Counted from the stretch's first letter, positions 1 through 8,278 are shown. The stretch: DNA of 24,366 nucleotides from Basidiobolus ranarum (GCA_040143965.1 JASJQH010007030.1:1-24366); one strand, 5' to 3'. Numbers and translations are program-made. The notes: generated by a model from the letters alone, not told the origin.

Positions 1-522
1 GCGTTTTTCGTTGAAGGACTTGGAGACATGATGAGTGCTCCATTCTTTGCCGCCTTTGCCACTTCAATTCATACCCTGCTTGCTATTCTCCTTGGCGGAC
101 TAACGGCTTTTCTTATGGTTTCTGCTGAGTTTATGTTAATTTCTCGTACCTCAGTCGTAACTCTTTCTGTAGCCGGTATCTTCAAGGTACCCAAGAGTAA
201 TTTTATGATGGGCAATTAGGGAAATTCGAGTCTCTAACTGTTGATTAATAATTTACAGGAGGTTATCACCATTTTCGTCTCTATCGTCACCTTTGGTGAT
301 ACAGTAACTGGAGTGAATATTGCTGGCTTATGTGTAACTTTATTTGGTATAGGATTGTATAACTGGCTAAAAATCCATCAAATGAATCTTAAGAACGCAG
401 ACCCAGAATACAGCAAAATTAACCAAGTAGGTCTAGGTGATGATAGAGTGTTTTCCGCCAATGCCACCACTGAATGGGATGAAGAAACGTTAGAGATGAC
501 TAGAACACGGTGGAATCTCTAA
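1..522 (+). CDS. SLC35C2/Ymd8-like nucleotide-sugar transporter, C-terminal part
   Basis: This is the 3' end of a drug/metabolite-transporter-superfamily protein of the triose-phosphate-transporter branch, and it enters the window already in frame at base 1. Two exons are visible, 1-186 and 259-522, joined across a 72-nt GT-AG intron (187-258) in phase 0. The joined reading runs through the family signature SAEFMLISRTS, then TLSVAGIFK across to EVITIFVS at the splice, then a last membrane helix (NIAGLCVTLFGIGLYNWLK). That order matches the end of human SLC35C2 and yeast Ymd8. At least three hydrophobic helices are present, followed by a polar acidic tail of about 50 residues ending at TAA 520-522. 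The family sits in Golgi/early secretory membranes; substrates are poorly known and none can be read here. The N-terminal helices lie outside the window. Family assignment is firm, substrate unknown. Confidence 0.9.
187..258 (+). other. Intron of the SLC35C2-like gene
   Basis: The donor is AAG|GTACCC and the acceptor TTTACAG|GAG. Removing these 72 nt joins GIFK to EVITIF with no frame change, which restores the continuous motif expected of this transporter family. Confidence 0.9.
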
Positions 523-939
523 TATTTCACCTCAATTGATATGGAACTTTGGAACATAAATGGATATTCTACGCTGGGATTTGATTGAATTCTTCATTTA
601 TCACCATCTTTGAGTGATACTTCATCACACCCTCCCTATCCTTTTCCCACTCTTTCTCTACTCATCCTCATCTAAGGGAGTGCTTTGTCACATAACTATA
701 GGACCCCTTTGAACTTTATAAATTCTCCACTAACTACGTATAATATGAATCCGCCTATTGCTTATTTTTTGAGCAACATACATGCTTTGCCCCACTTTCC
801 CTTGACTTTATATAAAGTAAAAATATTTATGTACTATACTAGATGCTGCTATTTGTATGTAGATGTAGATGCAGATGCTTACAACTCCTCTCAAGCATTC
901 TCTTTAAATCCGCTGTTGTAAGTATTGAAGTGTTTAGGG
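523..939. other. 3' flank without a recognisable gene
   Basis: AT-rich sequence after the transporter stop. A 78-codon open frame at 685-921 has low-complexity composition and no recognisable motif, so it is not called. No RNA gene is seen. The stretch ends where the inverted-repeat complex starts, near 940. Confidence 0.5.
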
Positions 940-1018
940 TTCATCTAAACTGAAATGAATATATCAAGTCACGTGGCCATAGTTATTTTATGGAACATTG
1001 TTATGGTTAGCTAAGAAC

Positions 1019-1597
1019 TGTTGAAGTATTTTGGGAGTTTGTTGGAAGTGGTTTGGAGAACTAGAAGAATTGGTGGTTTTACTTACTGATTTATTGAGTG
1101 GAAAGCTGACATTTATAGTTTTATCAAGGGGTAAACAAACATACTGTTGGATAATTAATCTTTATTCAACATCATAGTTAACTTTAGTTATGATACATAT
1201 ATCAGAAACAGAAAGCAACGTATCTATAGCCCCTATATTCTAAATAGGAATATCTCTATATCTATATAACAAGTATGTCTTATTACCCCCACTTATCTAT
1301 TATATCTTATTACACAAACTAAAACACACTATCATAAGTTGCTTCTAATACTCAAAGTCTACCCCCATTATGTCAAGATCCTCCAACACATACATATAAA
1401 ATATGTCAAGGAATGTCCCAGGAACATGTGTGCAAAGTTTAGGTTCTTTAGGAAAAGTTCTCAGAATCTATATATCTTCAAACTTCTAAGTAAATTCCTC
1501 TGGGGAATAGTAGGTGATATCTTTTGTGAAACATGGAATAACTAGATGCTAAGCTATATATGACTCTATAGATGTTTAGGTTATGTTTATTTCAACA
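1019..1597 (+). mobile_element. LTR-like repeat copy A, interrupted
   Basis: Begins TGTTGAAGTATT and ends ATTTCAACA, the same ends as the copies at 5812-6132 and 12833-13218. Without the inserted LTR (1145-1388) and one copy of its 5-bp duplication it is about 330 bp, the family length. Its 5' sequence is the GGGAGTTTG variant also seen in the first 75 bp of the 12833 copy. Flanks AGAAC and GTTAG do not match, so no target duplication survives. A 68-codon frame at 1339-1545 is repeat sequence, not a gene. Confidence 0.8.
1145..1388. mobile_element. Nested solo LTR, 244 bp, distinct family
   Basis: Starts TGTTGG and ends CCAACA, giving TG...CA ends in a 6-bp perfect inverted repeat. It is flanked on both sides by the identical 5-mer CATAC (1140-1144 and 1389-1393). 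Deleting the LTR and one CATAC restores a continuous repeat copy that aligns with copy B, so copy B shows the empty site. No internal retrotransposon sequence and no second copy is present in the window, so this fits a solo LTR left by LTR-LTR recombination. Strand cannot be set from the sequence. Confidence 0.9.
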
Positions 1598-1658
1598 GTT
1601 AGAGCATCATACTACACTTTTGAAAGATAGAATCGAGAGCAAATAGTTGAATGTAAAC

Positions 1659-1987
1659 TGTTAAAGTATTTGGGAGCCTGTTGGAAATGGCTTGGAGAAT
1701 TAGAGAAATTGGTGGTTTTGACTTATTGATTTATTGAGTAGAAAGTTGACATTTATACTTTTGTCAAGATGTAAACAAACTAATGTAAAGAATGTGTTAA
1801 AAAAGGTCCCAGAAACATGTGTGCAAAGCTTGGGGCCTCCAGCACAAGTTTAAAAAATTTATATATCTGAGAACTTCTAAGTAAATTCCTCTTGAGAATA
1901 ATGGGTAATATCTTAGTTCAATATAAGATAACTAAATACGAAGCTATATATGACTATATAGGTGTTTAGGCAATGCTAATTTCAACA
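1659..1987 (+). mobile_element. LTR-like repeat copy B
   Basis: A 329-bp copy from TGTTAAAGTATT to ATTTCAACA, in the same orientation as copy A and 61 bp after it. It carries the GGGAGCCTG variant shared with the 5812 copy. Internal landmarks shared with the other copies are GTCCCAG plus CATGTGTGCAAAG, AACTTCTAAGTAAATTCCTC and ATATATGACTATATAGGTG. Flanks TAAAC and ATTAA do not match. Confidence 0.8.
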
Positions 1988-2060
1988 ATTAATCAGTGAA
2001 AACTATCGATTTCTCTATTTCTCCAAACCACTTCCAACAAACTCCCAAAAAACTTCAACA
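1988..2060 (-). mobile_element. LTR-like 5' fragment C, inverted
   Basis: Read on the minus strand this is the first 73 bp of the repeat (TGTTGAAG..., GGGAGTTTG variant), directly against the 3' end of copy B. It is followed by GTTCT, the complement of the AGAAC before copy A. Its length is close to the 75-bp unit duplicated in the 12833 element. Confidence 0.75.
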
Positions 2061-2149
2061 GTTCTTAGCTAACCCTAACAATATTCCATAAAATAACTAT
2101 GGCCACGTGACTTGATATATTCATTTTAGTTTGGATGAAGAAATCTCAG

Positions 2150-2936
2150 TCACAGCATATACCTCTTAGCTTCAATAATTTCATGCATTCATGTCACTTC
2201 TTTTTACCACTCTGTGAAGATTGATTCAACGCAATATTCAATCTGGTTATGTTTGTAGAGCATACAATTTTATACCTTGTGAGATCAGTATAGGTATGGC
2301 TCTAAGCGGAATCAGCGCACAACCAAGTACATAAAGACGAATACACGTCTCCACACTCTTGGTGCATCCTTCACGATCATCTAATTTTTTCCAGTTTTGG
2401 TAGCATAATAACTAATTTAATATGGTACACGTGAATACCTCTTGGGTGATGTTCAATGGTTTTGCCTGAAAAAGAATTTCCATGTTTCTCTGATTTGTAG
2501 TCAAGGAAAACGATGACCCTTGAGTGCGCTTGGCAGTAAACACAGAAGATTATATCTAGAATGATTGGTGACCATTTAAGATCTAATAATGGGATGATTC
2601 CTGTATACTAGGTAACGCCAATAAGAATCACCAATACTATCACAACCCTAATATGGTCAAGCTGCCGTTAAGTTTAACTTGAGACTTCGCCACAACTAAA
2701 GTTTGTTGGAATACCAATTCACATCTATCCCATTGACTCGAATTAAAATGTAAGTTACTTCACGCTTCATTTGGATGTTATTCGAGCTTATATCTGAGAG
2801 TTAGTAGCTGTACCAATGGACTTTACGATACGTTAATGATTCAGAATAAAGCTCACAAAACATAAACCACTGGCATGGTCGAATATCCGGTACATGAGGG
2901 TGTATCATACACTAGTAGGTACATGATAAATTATAC
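2150..2936. other. Intergenic stretch, no gene seen
   Basis: No open frame with recognisable coding character and no repeat copy. A TGTTGGAATACC string at 2704 resembles an LTR start, but no matching CA end with a duplicated 5-mer was found, so it is not called. Confidence 0.5.
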
Positions 2937-2942
2937 TTTATT
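2937..2942 (-). terminator. Poly(A) signal AATAAA after the 3026-3262 gene
   Basis: AATAAA on the minus strand, about 84 bp beyond the TAA of the small gene, in an AT-rich stretch. It is a common hexamer in such sequence, so support comes mainly from position. Confidence 0.4.
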
Positions 2943-3025
2943 TACTCGATAGTGTGGTTTAATTAGCTATATATATACATTTCGAACGTCGAAATTTCAC
3001 GAAGGATATGTGGCGGCTTCAACTC

Positions 3026-3262
3026 TTAGTCATCACCAGTAAGCTTCATTACTATATATTTGCATTTCATTGCCAAACTTCGATGGTATATAGCTTCTTC
3101 AATGCTTACGCGACGCCCGTGAAGAGTGTATCTGATTCTGGATGAGTCGGCAAGGCAGCATTGGGCTTTGAGATTATGTCTGAGAAGTTGCGTATGGTAG
3201 AATTGGTTTACGCTCTCGTGAGCATTCAAAGTACCGTTGAACATGATATTCTGTTGGGTCAT
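3026..3262 (-). CDS. Small paralogous protein 1, unrecognised family (78 aa)
   Basis: Function unknown; I do not recognise the family. It is an intronless 78-residue frame from ATG 3262 to TAA 3026. The reason to accept it is paralogy: its last 37 residues match the proteins at 3803-4078 (27 of 37 identical) and 5084-5332. The shared core reads Y-T-L-x-G, then SxEEAxYHRxLAMxxK, then MKLT near the C-terminus. The N-terminus starts M-T-x-x-x-I in all three, while the middle is variable, polar and His/Gln-rich. DNA differences from the second copy include silent third-position changes (CTT/CTC Leu), as expected of a gene under protein-level constraint. There is no signal peptide or membrane helix. 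The conserved block is basic and probably helical. A TATAAAAG box lies 63 bp upstream of the ATG. Confidence 0.75.
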   Translation of the reverse strand: MTQQNIMFNGTLNAHESVNQFYHTQLLRHNLKAQCCLADSSRIRYTLHGRRVSIEEAIYHRSLAMKCKYIVMKLTGDD

Positions 3263-3317
3263 TAGAGTGATTTGAAAATAGATAAGAAATAAAGAAAAAT
3301 TCCGTAACTAGTGGGAA

Positions 3318-3325
3318 CTTTTATA
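3318..3325 (-). promoter_or_regulatory. TATA box of small gene 1
   Basis: TATAAAAG on the minus strand with its first T 63 bp before the ATG at 3262. The two paralogues have the same box at 64 bp, so the spacing is family-specific rather than chance. Confidence 0.75.
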
Positions 3326-3330
3326 TCTCT

Positions 3331-3780
3331 CGATTCACACGGACACTAATGGAAATCACCAACCAAGTTCTCAAGAGACCACCAGTAAGGTTGAATTTTA
3401 GATTGGTTTCGTGTTATTGGTCTTACTTTTTCTATAGCACATTCCATTTATGGATGAATTTTCTTTTATACTTGTCACGGTAAAGCGCATAACGGATAAT
3501 CATCACTCATGGTTCAGATTCATTGCTAGAGTTATCTTCGGAATATACAATCCAGTTACCCGTCCATACCGTGATGATCATTCAGAGCCATTCGCAACGT
3601 ATTGTGCGGTTCCCTTCGTGTTACCTGCACTTGATCAATTCGGATAATTTGGCACTAAGTTAAACACTGCCCTATTCGAGCGATGGATTACCATCATTAG
3701 GCAATACGATTGACAGATTAACTTCACGTTTATTCTTCCAATATGAGACAGGGATAATTAGATATATACAGAGTGCCTTA
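3331..3780. other. Intergenic between small genes 1 and 2
   Basis: A 65-codon plus-strand frame (3450-3647) has no family resemblance and no TATA box at the shared distance. It is treated as chance. Nothing else is seen. Confidence 0.45.
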
Positions 3781-3802
3781 ATTTAATACTATCGCCGTAG
3801 GA

Positions 3803-4078
3803 TCACTCATCACCAGTGAGCTTCATCACTACATATTTCGCTTTCATGGCTAGACTTCGATGATACAACGCCTCCTCGTTGCTTAGTCGACGCCCACGAA
3901 GAGTATAGCTCAGCTTGGAAGGAGCAGCGAGTCGGCTTCGTCGGCCCGGTAGTAGTGATGAGTGATTTTGTTCTTTAGCGTTGGAACGATGCTTTGTATT
4001 ATGCTGGCCATAGAAATGGCGGATGTTCTGGTGTTGAACATGATGTGAAATAGAAAGCTCAATTTGTCGATTAGTCAT
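3803..4078 (-). CDS. Small paralogous protein 2, unrecognised family (91 aa)
   Basis: Intronless frame of 91 residues from ATG 4078 to TGA 3803. It is the longest of the three copies because of a longer variable middle rich in His, Asn, Gln and Arg. The conserved C-terminal 37 residues contain YTLRGRRLS, EEALYHRSLAMKAK and VVMKLTGDE; 27 of 37 positions equal paralogue 1 and 22 of 37 equal paralogue 3. It starts MTNRQI, keeping the M-T-x-x-x-I start. It lies 540 bp upstream of gene 1 in the same orientation and 1 kb from gene 3, which points away from it, so genes 2 and 3 are head to head. An out-of-frame ATG lies about 40 nt before the start but probably near or above the transcription start. 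Function unknown; with its charge and size it could be a small regulatory or nucleic-acid-binding protein, but nothing seen proves that. Confidence 0.78.
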   Translation of the reverse strand: MTNRQIELSISHHVQHQNIRHFYGQHNTKHRSNAKEQNHSSLLPGRRSRLAAPSKLSYTLRGRRLSNEEALYHRSLAMKAKYVVMKLTGDE

Positions 4079-4134
4079 GCCCTAAAATGTGATACTCAAG
4101 AGACGCGGATGCTGACATGTCAAAGTCAGTATTC

Positions 4135-4142
4135 CTTTTATA
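4135..4142 (-). promoter_or_regulatory. TATA box of small gene 2
   Basis: TATAAAAG on the minus strand, first T 64 bp upstream of the ATG at 4078, the same box and spacing as the other two family members. Confidence 0.78.
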
Positions 4143-4144
4143 AG

Positions 4145-5015
4145 ATGTACTCATCAATGGATTGACAATCAAGACCTTCCCGTGGTCGTACAAGATGGGC
4201 GAGCTCATTAATTGCATTGAGGAATCTTCCAAATATGGAGCTATCCATCCCTCACGACGTCATGGTTTCGTAAGAGCGGACGTAGTGAGCTAATCGTGCA
4301 GAGAACAAAAAAACTAACGGAAAACCGGCTTCGTATGTAGCAAAGTCTCTCTCAAAGATCCCAATCAGTGATCCTAATGGATACAAGTATTGTTTTCCCT
4401 GATCATTTGGCTTTCTTCAAAGAAACGTGACATCCAGTAGATTTCGCGAGCAAATGAATCATAGATGCCTGTAGCTCGAATTGCTATTAGTGGTCCTTTG
4501 CATCCTGGAGCTACCCAATCACATGCGCAGCCTGTTCAAACAGGTATCAGAAAATCCCCATAGGGACTCAACATCAAACCGATTGCTCGTATGTTCATAG
4601 GCCACACTCTTATCATGCAAATGTTCTAAAATACTGAGCTAAAGCTAGCCTAAGTGGTCTGAGGGTTAAACTATGTTTTCTTTGCCATCCTATTGCACTC
4701 GTAACCGAAAGCAATCTGACCCATTCGCTACCGAAAAGAAGCGAAACTTTAGCCAAGCTATCACCATAAGCATGTCGGAATTAGTACCGATAATGAGCAG
4801 CTACCCCTAGCTCATCACTAGGAAACTAGCCAAGGTTTTACCTGAGAACGAATACATGGGCAACATTACAATTAAGTGACTGTCATGCCAAGAAAACGAT
4901 TGGTTTTTGTTCGAAGAACAAAAGCAATCATCACCTTTGCTGAAAGAACTGTACGACTTGCGTATTTTAGCGTGAATCCAATTTTTGTCACTATAATTCT
5001 TATGAAGTCCGCTCC
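4145..5015. other. Shared upstream region of small genes 2 and 3
   Basis: About 0.87 kb between two divergent family members. Overlapping antisense frames at 4872-5097 look like chance and run into the promoter of gene 3. Apart from the hairpin at 4905-4923 nothing distinctive is seen. Any shared control element of the pair would most likely lie here. Confidence 0.45.
4905..4923. repeat. 8-bp inverted repeat upstream of small gene 3
   Basis: TTTTGTTC, spacer GAA, then GAACAAAA: a perfect 8-bp inverted repeat with 3-nt spacing, about 115 bp above the TATA box of gene 3. It could be a dimeric protein-binding site, but the arms do not recur near genes 1 or 2, so it may be chance. Confidence 0.35.
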
Positions 5016-5019
5016 TTCG

Positions 5020-5026
5020 TATAAAA
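5020..5026 (+). promoter_or_regulatory. TATA box of small gene 3
   Basis: TATAAAA with its first T 64 bp before the ATG at 5084, matching the spacing at the two minus-strand paralogues although the sequence between box and ATG is not conserved. Confidence 0.78.
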
Positions 5027-5083
5027 TCCCTACCCTTTCATCTTTTGGAACACCATCTTTCAGTGTAGCCGGCTGTCTCAATT

Positions 5084-5332
5084 ATGACCAAAAGTGATAT
5101 ATATCTCCAAGCCTCGCTTTCTACTGCCCATCAAAGCCCCCACCAATCATATGGTCAACTTGAGCAAAAGAGCCTTGCATCGCCGCTAACTACTCAGATG
5201 AATGATATCGACTTACTAAAGGTCAAATATACTCTTCGTGGACAATCCTTAAGCGTAGAGGAGGCCATGTACCATCGGAGGCTAGCGATGAACTACAAAT
5301 TTATCATGATGAAGCTTACGAGAGAAACATAG
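5084..5332 (+). CDS. Small paralogous protein 3, unrecognised family (82 aa)
   Basis: Intronless frame of 82 residues from ATG 5084 to TAG 5332, the third and most diverged member. The C-terminal block keeps KYTLRG, SVEEAMYHR, LAMNYKF and MMKLT; 22 of 37 positions equal paralogue 2, and 19 of 37 positions are identical in all three. The last residues (RET) replace the GD-D/E end of the others. It starts MTKSDI, keeping M-T-x-x-x-I. The middle is Ser/Gln/His-rich and variable. No signal peptide, membrane segment or known domain is visible. An in-frame internal Met (MNDIDLL) exists, but the upstream ATG is preferred because of the shared N-terminal pattern and the 64-bp TATA spacing. An AATAAA follows 52 bp after the stop. 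Confidence 0.75.
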   Translation: MTKSDIYLQASLSTAHQSPHQSYGQLEQKSLASPLTTQMNDIDLLKVKYTLRGQSLSVEEAMYHRRLAMNYKFIMMKLTRET

Positions 5333-5383
5333 GATCCAGAACTATGTATATGTACACAACTTTTGACACTCAATCCACATTAG

Positions 5384-5389
5384 AATAAA
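5384..5389 (+). terminator. Poly(A) signal AATAAA after small gene 3
   Basis: AATAAA 52 bp after the stop codon, a normal distance for a fungal polyadenylation signal. Confidence 0.5.
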
Positions 5390-5806
5390 TTGTAACACTT
5401 ATCATTCAACCTACATATCCATTCTAGATCATTTTCCAAATCTGATCAAGATCGTGTTAGCTGCATATTTTTTGTTTAGGAATTGTTAATATTAGGTTTG
5501 TGAGTCATACTGGGTTTCAGCATATGAGGTACACAACGGGTTAGCTAGATGTAAAGACCACTGTCGCGGGACATTGCAATTCCAGTTTACACAACTATGA
5601 TATATAATGGAATGTTCAGATGTGGGAGAGAACAAATTACTGCTGTTGTAAAGCTCAGGATTCATTGCAAAAGTTGCATTTTCATTTGTACACCAAGTTA
5701 AGGTGAATGCTTTGTAAAGGCTACCATCATCTTGGTGCTAATAAACATCATGATATGTTAAGAAAAGTTAGCTCAGTGAGAGCAATTGAATTCAGTGTAA
5801 TAAGTG
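5390..5806. other. Intergenic stretch before the solo LTR
   Basis: AT-rich sequence with no frame, RNA gene or repeat that I can support. Confidence 0.5.
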
Positions 5807-5811
5807 CTTAC

Positions 5812-6132
5812 TGTTGAAATTAGCATTGCCTAAACACCTATATAGTCATATATAGCTTAGTACTTAGTTATCTTATAATTCACCAAGATATTATCCATTA
5901 TTCTCAATCGGAATTTACTTAGAAGTTCTCAGATATATAGATTTTTCAAACTTGTGCTAGAAGCCCTAAACTTTGCACACATGCTCCTGGGACTTTTCTT
6001 AACATATTCTACACATTAGTTTGCTTACATCTTGGCAAAAATATAAATGTCAACTGAACACTCAATAAGTGAAAACCACCAATTTCTCTAATTCTCCAAA
6101 CCACTTCCAACAGGCTCCCAAATACTTTAACA
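5812..6132 (-). mobile_element. Solo LTR of the TGTTGAA family, 321 bp
   Basis: Read on the minus strand the element starts TGTTAAAGTATT and ends ATTTCAACA, in reverse orientation to copies A and B. It is flanked by the identical 5-mer CTTAC at 5807-5811 and 6133-6137. TG...CA ends with an exact 5-bp target duplication are typical of LTR-retrotransposon insertion, and the missing internal region makes it a solo LTR. It matches copy B along its whole length, including the GGGAGCCTG variant. It has no coding capacity. Confidence 0.88.
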
Positions 6133-6137
6133 CTTAC

Positions 6138-7573
6138 TATATATCTCTTCACTATCCTAAATTCTTCCTAGCTGTTCTTCAGTATTTAAAAGCTTGGTGC
6201 CATTTGAATCTGACTCAAATAGAAAATTGAGCTCTTTTTTCTGATTATGTATGTCGTTTCTGTAAGAACGAGCACTTTCACGCACTGGAAACATTAGCTA
6301 CTACTTCTTTATTCTAACCACCTACTGGTGACATTATTCGATGCACTTGAAAAAATCATCTATATTACAACACTTTTCGTAGTATTTAAGTAATGTCCTC
6401 AGAGTAGATATATCAACAAGACACCATCAAAACTTCACCTTTACCACTACATACATATTAAACTAACAGTGAGGGAATATTCTCATATATGTTGCTCAAA
6501 GTTAAACATATATTGAAGCTTGCAAGGGAAAACCTTTATGTTATGGCTGGAATGACATAACGTTGTGTATATATTTCAAGTGGCCAGAAGAGTATAGCTT
6601 AGACACCAAAAGTATAAGTGCTCAGATAGACAAATATCATCGATATACGTTTGAGTACCTACAATATCCAAATATTCTAAGCCTCTATAGCCCATTCCCC
6701 AATCCAGGCATTTCCATAATACATCAGCATGGCTCCTCTTCATCCTTCATAAATGGAAGAATTAACATCGCTAAATCTTGATTTCAATTATTCCCTTAAA
6801 GTAAAACTGATACACTTCCATATACACACATACTCGCACACTGGTATACACTCCGTAAGCATGAATAGATTAAAATCACTTAGTGATTTGTGCAACCAAT
6901 GTTGGAACACCCAAAATTAGTCGCACATCTCAAGGGAGATCTTTGTTCTTTTGGTAACATTTGTACCATATCGAAGAGTACTAAAATTTAATGGCTAAGA
7001 ATAACTATGTATACAACGGAAATCTTTCATTAAGTGGCTTATTTCCAATCATTATTTAGTTTCATTTGGTATGATTTATGGGGGAAGAGGGTAATTCTCC
7101 CATAAGATTCCCCACAAAAATAACTGACAAATTAGATGCTAGTATTATCTAGTTGAACTGTGGTCCATGTCCATTTCCCAACTGGAAGAGCCTTTGAGTC
7201 CTAGAGTAGACAGCTTGAGCTAGGTATGTTCAGGCGGTGAAATAGGGAAGCAGTCTATATGATTGCTTCCTTCCACTCGTCATACTACATGAGTTCCAGG
7301 TTAGCAGCAGGTCCACTGCATTCCTCCTAATCAGTATATTCTCCACCGAATATTAGACGGGAAGCTCGTATGGTTCGATACAAATGAATGACTCTAGTAT
7401 GAATTCATTGTGCAACATCAACACCAAAGGCCGTTGTTGGTTGCTGGATTCACCCACCCCATCAGAAACAAGTATTTCAATGTCTCAGTATCAACATTGA
7501 ATTTTGGCTATGAATCTATTTATAGATACGTTGAGTGGTGAGATCAAGTTGATCTGTAGAATCTTTCAAATTA
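6138..7573. other. Intergenic, no supported gene
   Basis: About 1.4 kb of AT-rich sequence. A 72-codon frame at 6563-6781 shows no signal peptide, domain or paralogue here. No RNA gene or repeat is recognised. Confidence 0.5.
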
Positions 7574-7610
7574 ATGAAGTACAAATTCTATTGGAGTTTA
7601 CACAAGGAGA

Positions 7611-7859
7611 ATGGAGAAATTCTTTACAATCTTAATGATTGTCACTCTAAGCGTCTCCTCACTTCACACAAGAAATTTTGGAATCACTTCATTAGTTGGA
7701 ATATTCGTACGACATTCAGTACATTATCGGTGGCAATTAGGGAAATCCTTTCGAGACCCAGACATTCAACCTGTTGTCTGTGCAAGTAAAATGAATATGG
7801 TATGCATGGAGACAGTGGGTTTCTTGTCATTTTCAAGAAGAATGGCAGAGCAAACGTAA
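7611..7859 (+). CDS. Weak candidate small secreted protein (82 aa)
   Basis: An ATG-started frame of 82 residues whose first 20 residues look like a signal peptide: MEKFF, then a hydrophobic run (TILMIVTLSVSS). The rest is polar and basic with two Cys near residues 56 and 65. Such small proteins are often secreted in fungi. Against it: no paralogue, no clear TATA box at a convincing distance, and overlapping frames on both strands that fit a chance opening. A donor-like GTAAAA inside the Cys region leaves a spliced form possible. I do not recognise any family. Confidence 0.2.
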   Translation: MEKFFTILMIVTLSVSSLHTRNFGITSLVGIFVRHSVHYRWQLGKSFRDPDIQPVVCASKMNMVCMETVGFLSFSRRMAEQT

Positions 7860-7869
7860 AAAACGCCAT

Positions 7870-8278
7870 ATGAATTTAAATAGATCTTCCAAAGTTGGCC
7901 TATTAATTCTGAATGATACTTCCTAATGCAAAACAAGAGGCTTTATAATCAATCGAACGTTGGCCAAGAGAAGAAAATCGAACAAAATGCCAAAAGTAAG
8001 GCAAGATTATGGAAATGTTGGGTAAAGGTAAATATGAAATAGGAAAAGAGATAGAAAGATTTAAAAGTAGCAAAATAACATAGAGTTATCAAGTAAACAT
8101 TACTATATATCTTCAAAAAAAACATTATTTATCCTAGCAGTGGTGCGAAGGGAGTAGCTGTTCGCAAATGGAATTTTCATGAAGGTACAAATATGAACTG
8201 GGGTAAATCAAAGTAGTGTATCAAGGATATAGATGAATGGCAAATTATGCGTTGGTCACGATTCAGGTGAAAGAAAGA
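7870..8278. other. 3' region of the PA-RING gene
   Basis: Non-coding sequence below the stop of the minus-strand RING gene. It contains A-rich stretches and no feature I can name. Confidence 0.45.

Larger units (their letters stand above)
940..2149. repeat. Inverted-repeat complex of LTR-like copies
   Basis: The outer arms are inverted copies of each other: 940 to about 1078 reappears on the opposite strand from 2149 down to about 2010, with few mismatches. Each arm holds about 79 bp of non-LTR flank (containing CACGTG) plus the first ~60-73 bp of the LTR-like repeat. Between the arms lie copy A (1019-1597, interrupted by another LTR), a 61-bp spacer and copy B (1659-1987). B abuts the inverted 73-bp fragment C (1988-2060). 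No target duplication is visible at the outer ends. It could be a rearranged nest or a non-autonomous element with long terminal inverted repeats. Confidence 0.75.

Noticed and set aside
685-921. 78-codon plus-strand frame
   Set aside because: Begins at a non-ATG codon, has AT-driven composition and no motif or paralogue.
1339-1545. 68-codon frame
   Set aside because: Spans the end of the nested LTR and the repeat copy; it is repeat sequence.
2704-2720. TGTTGGAATACC, an LTR-like start
   Set aside because: No CA end followed by the matching 5-mer AAGTT was found downstream within a plausible LTR length.
3450-3647. 65-codon plus-strand frame among the small genes
   Set aside because: Shares neither the C-terminal block nor the TATA spacing of the family.
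4872-5097. Two overlapping antisense frames
   Set aside because: They mirror each other, have no domain and overlap the promoter of small gene 3.
6563-6781. 72-codon frame
   Set aside because: No signal peptide, domain or promoter; likely chance.
6900-6920. TGTTGGAACACC, another LTR-like start
   Set aside because: No partner end with the duplicated 5-mer ACCAA was found.
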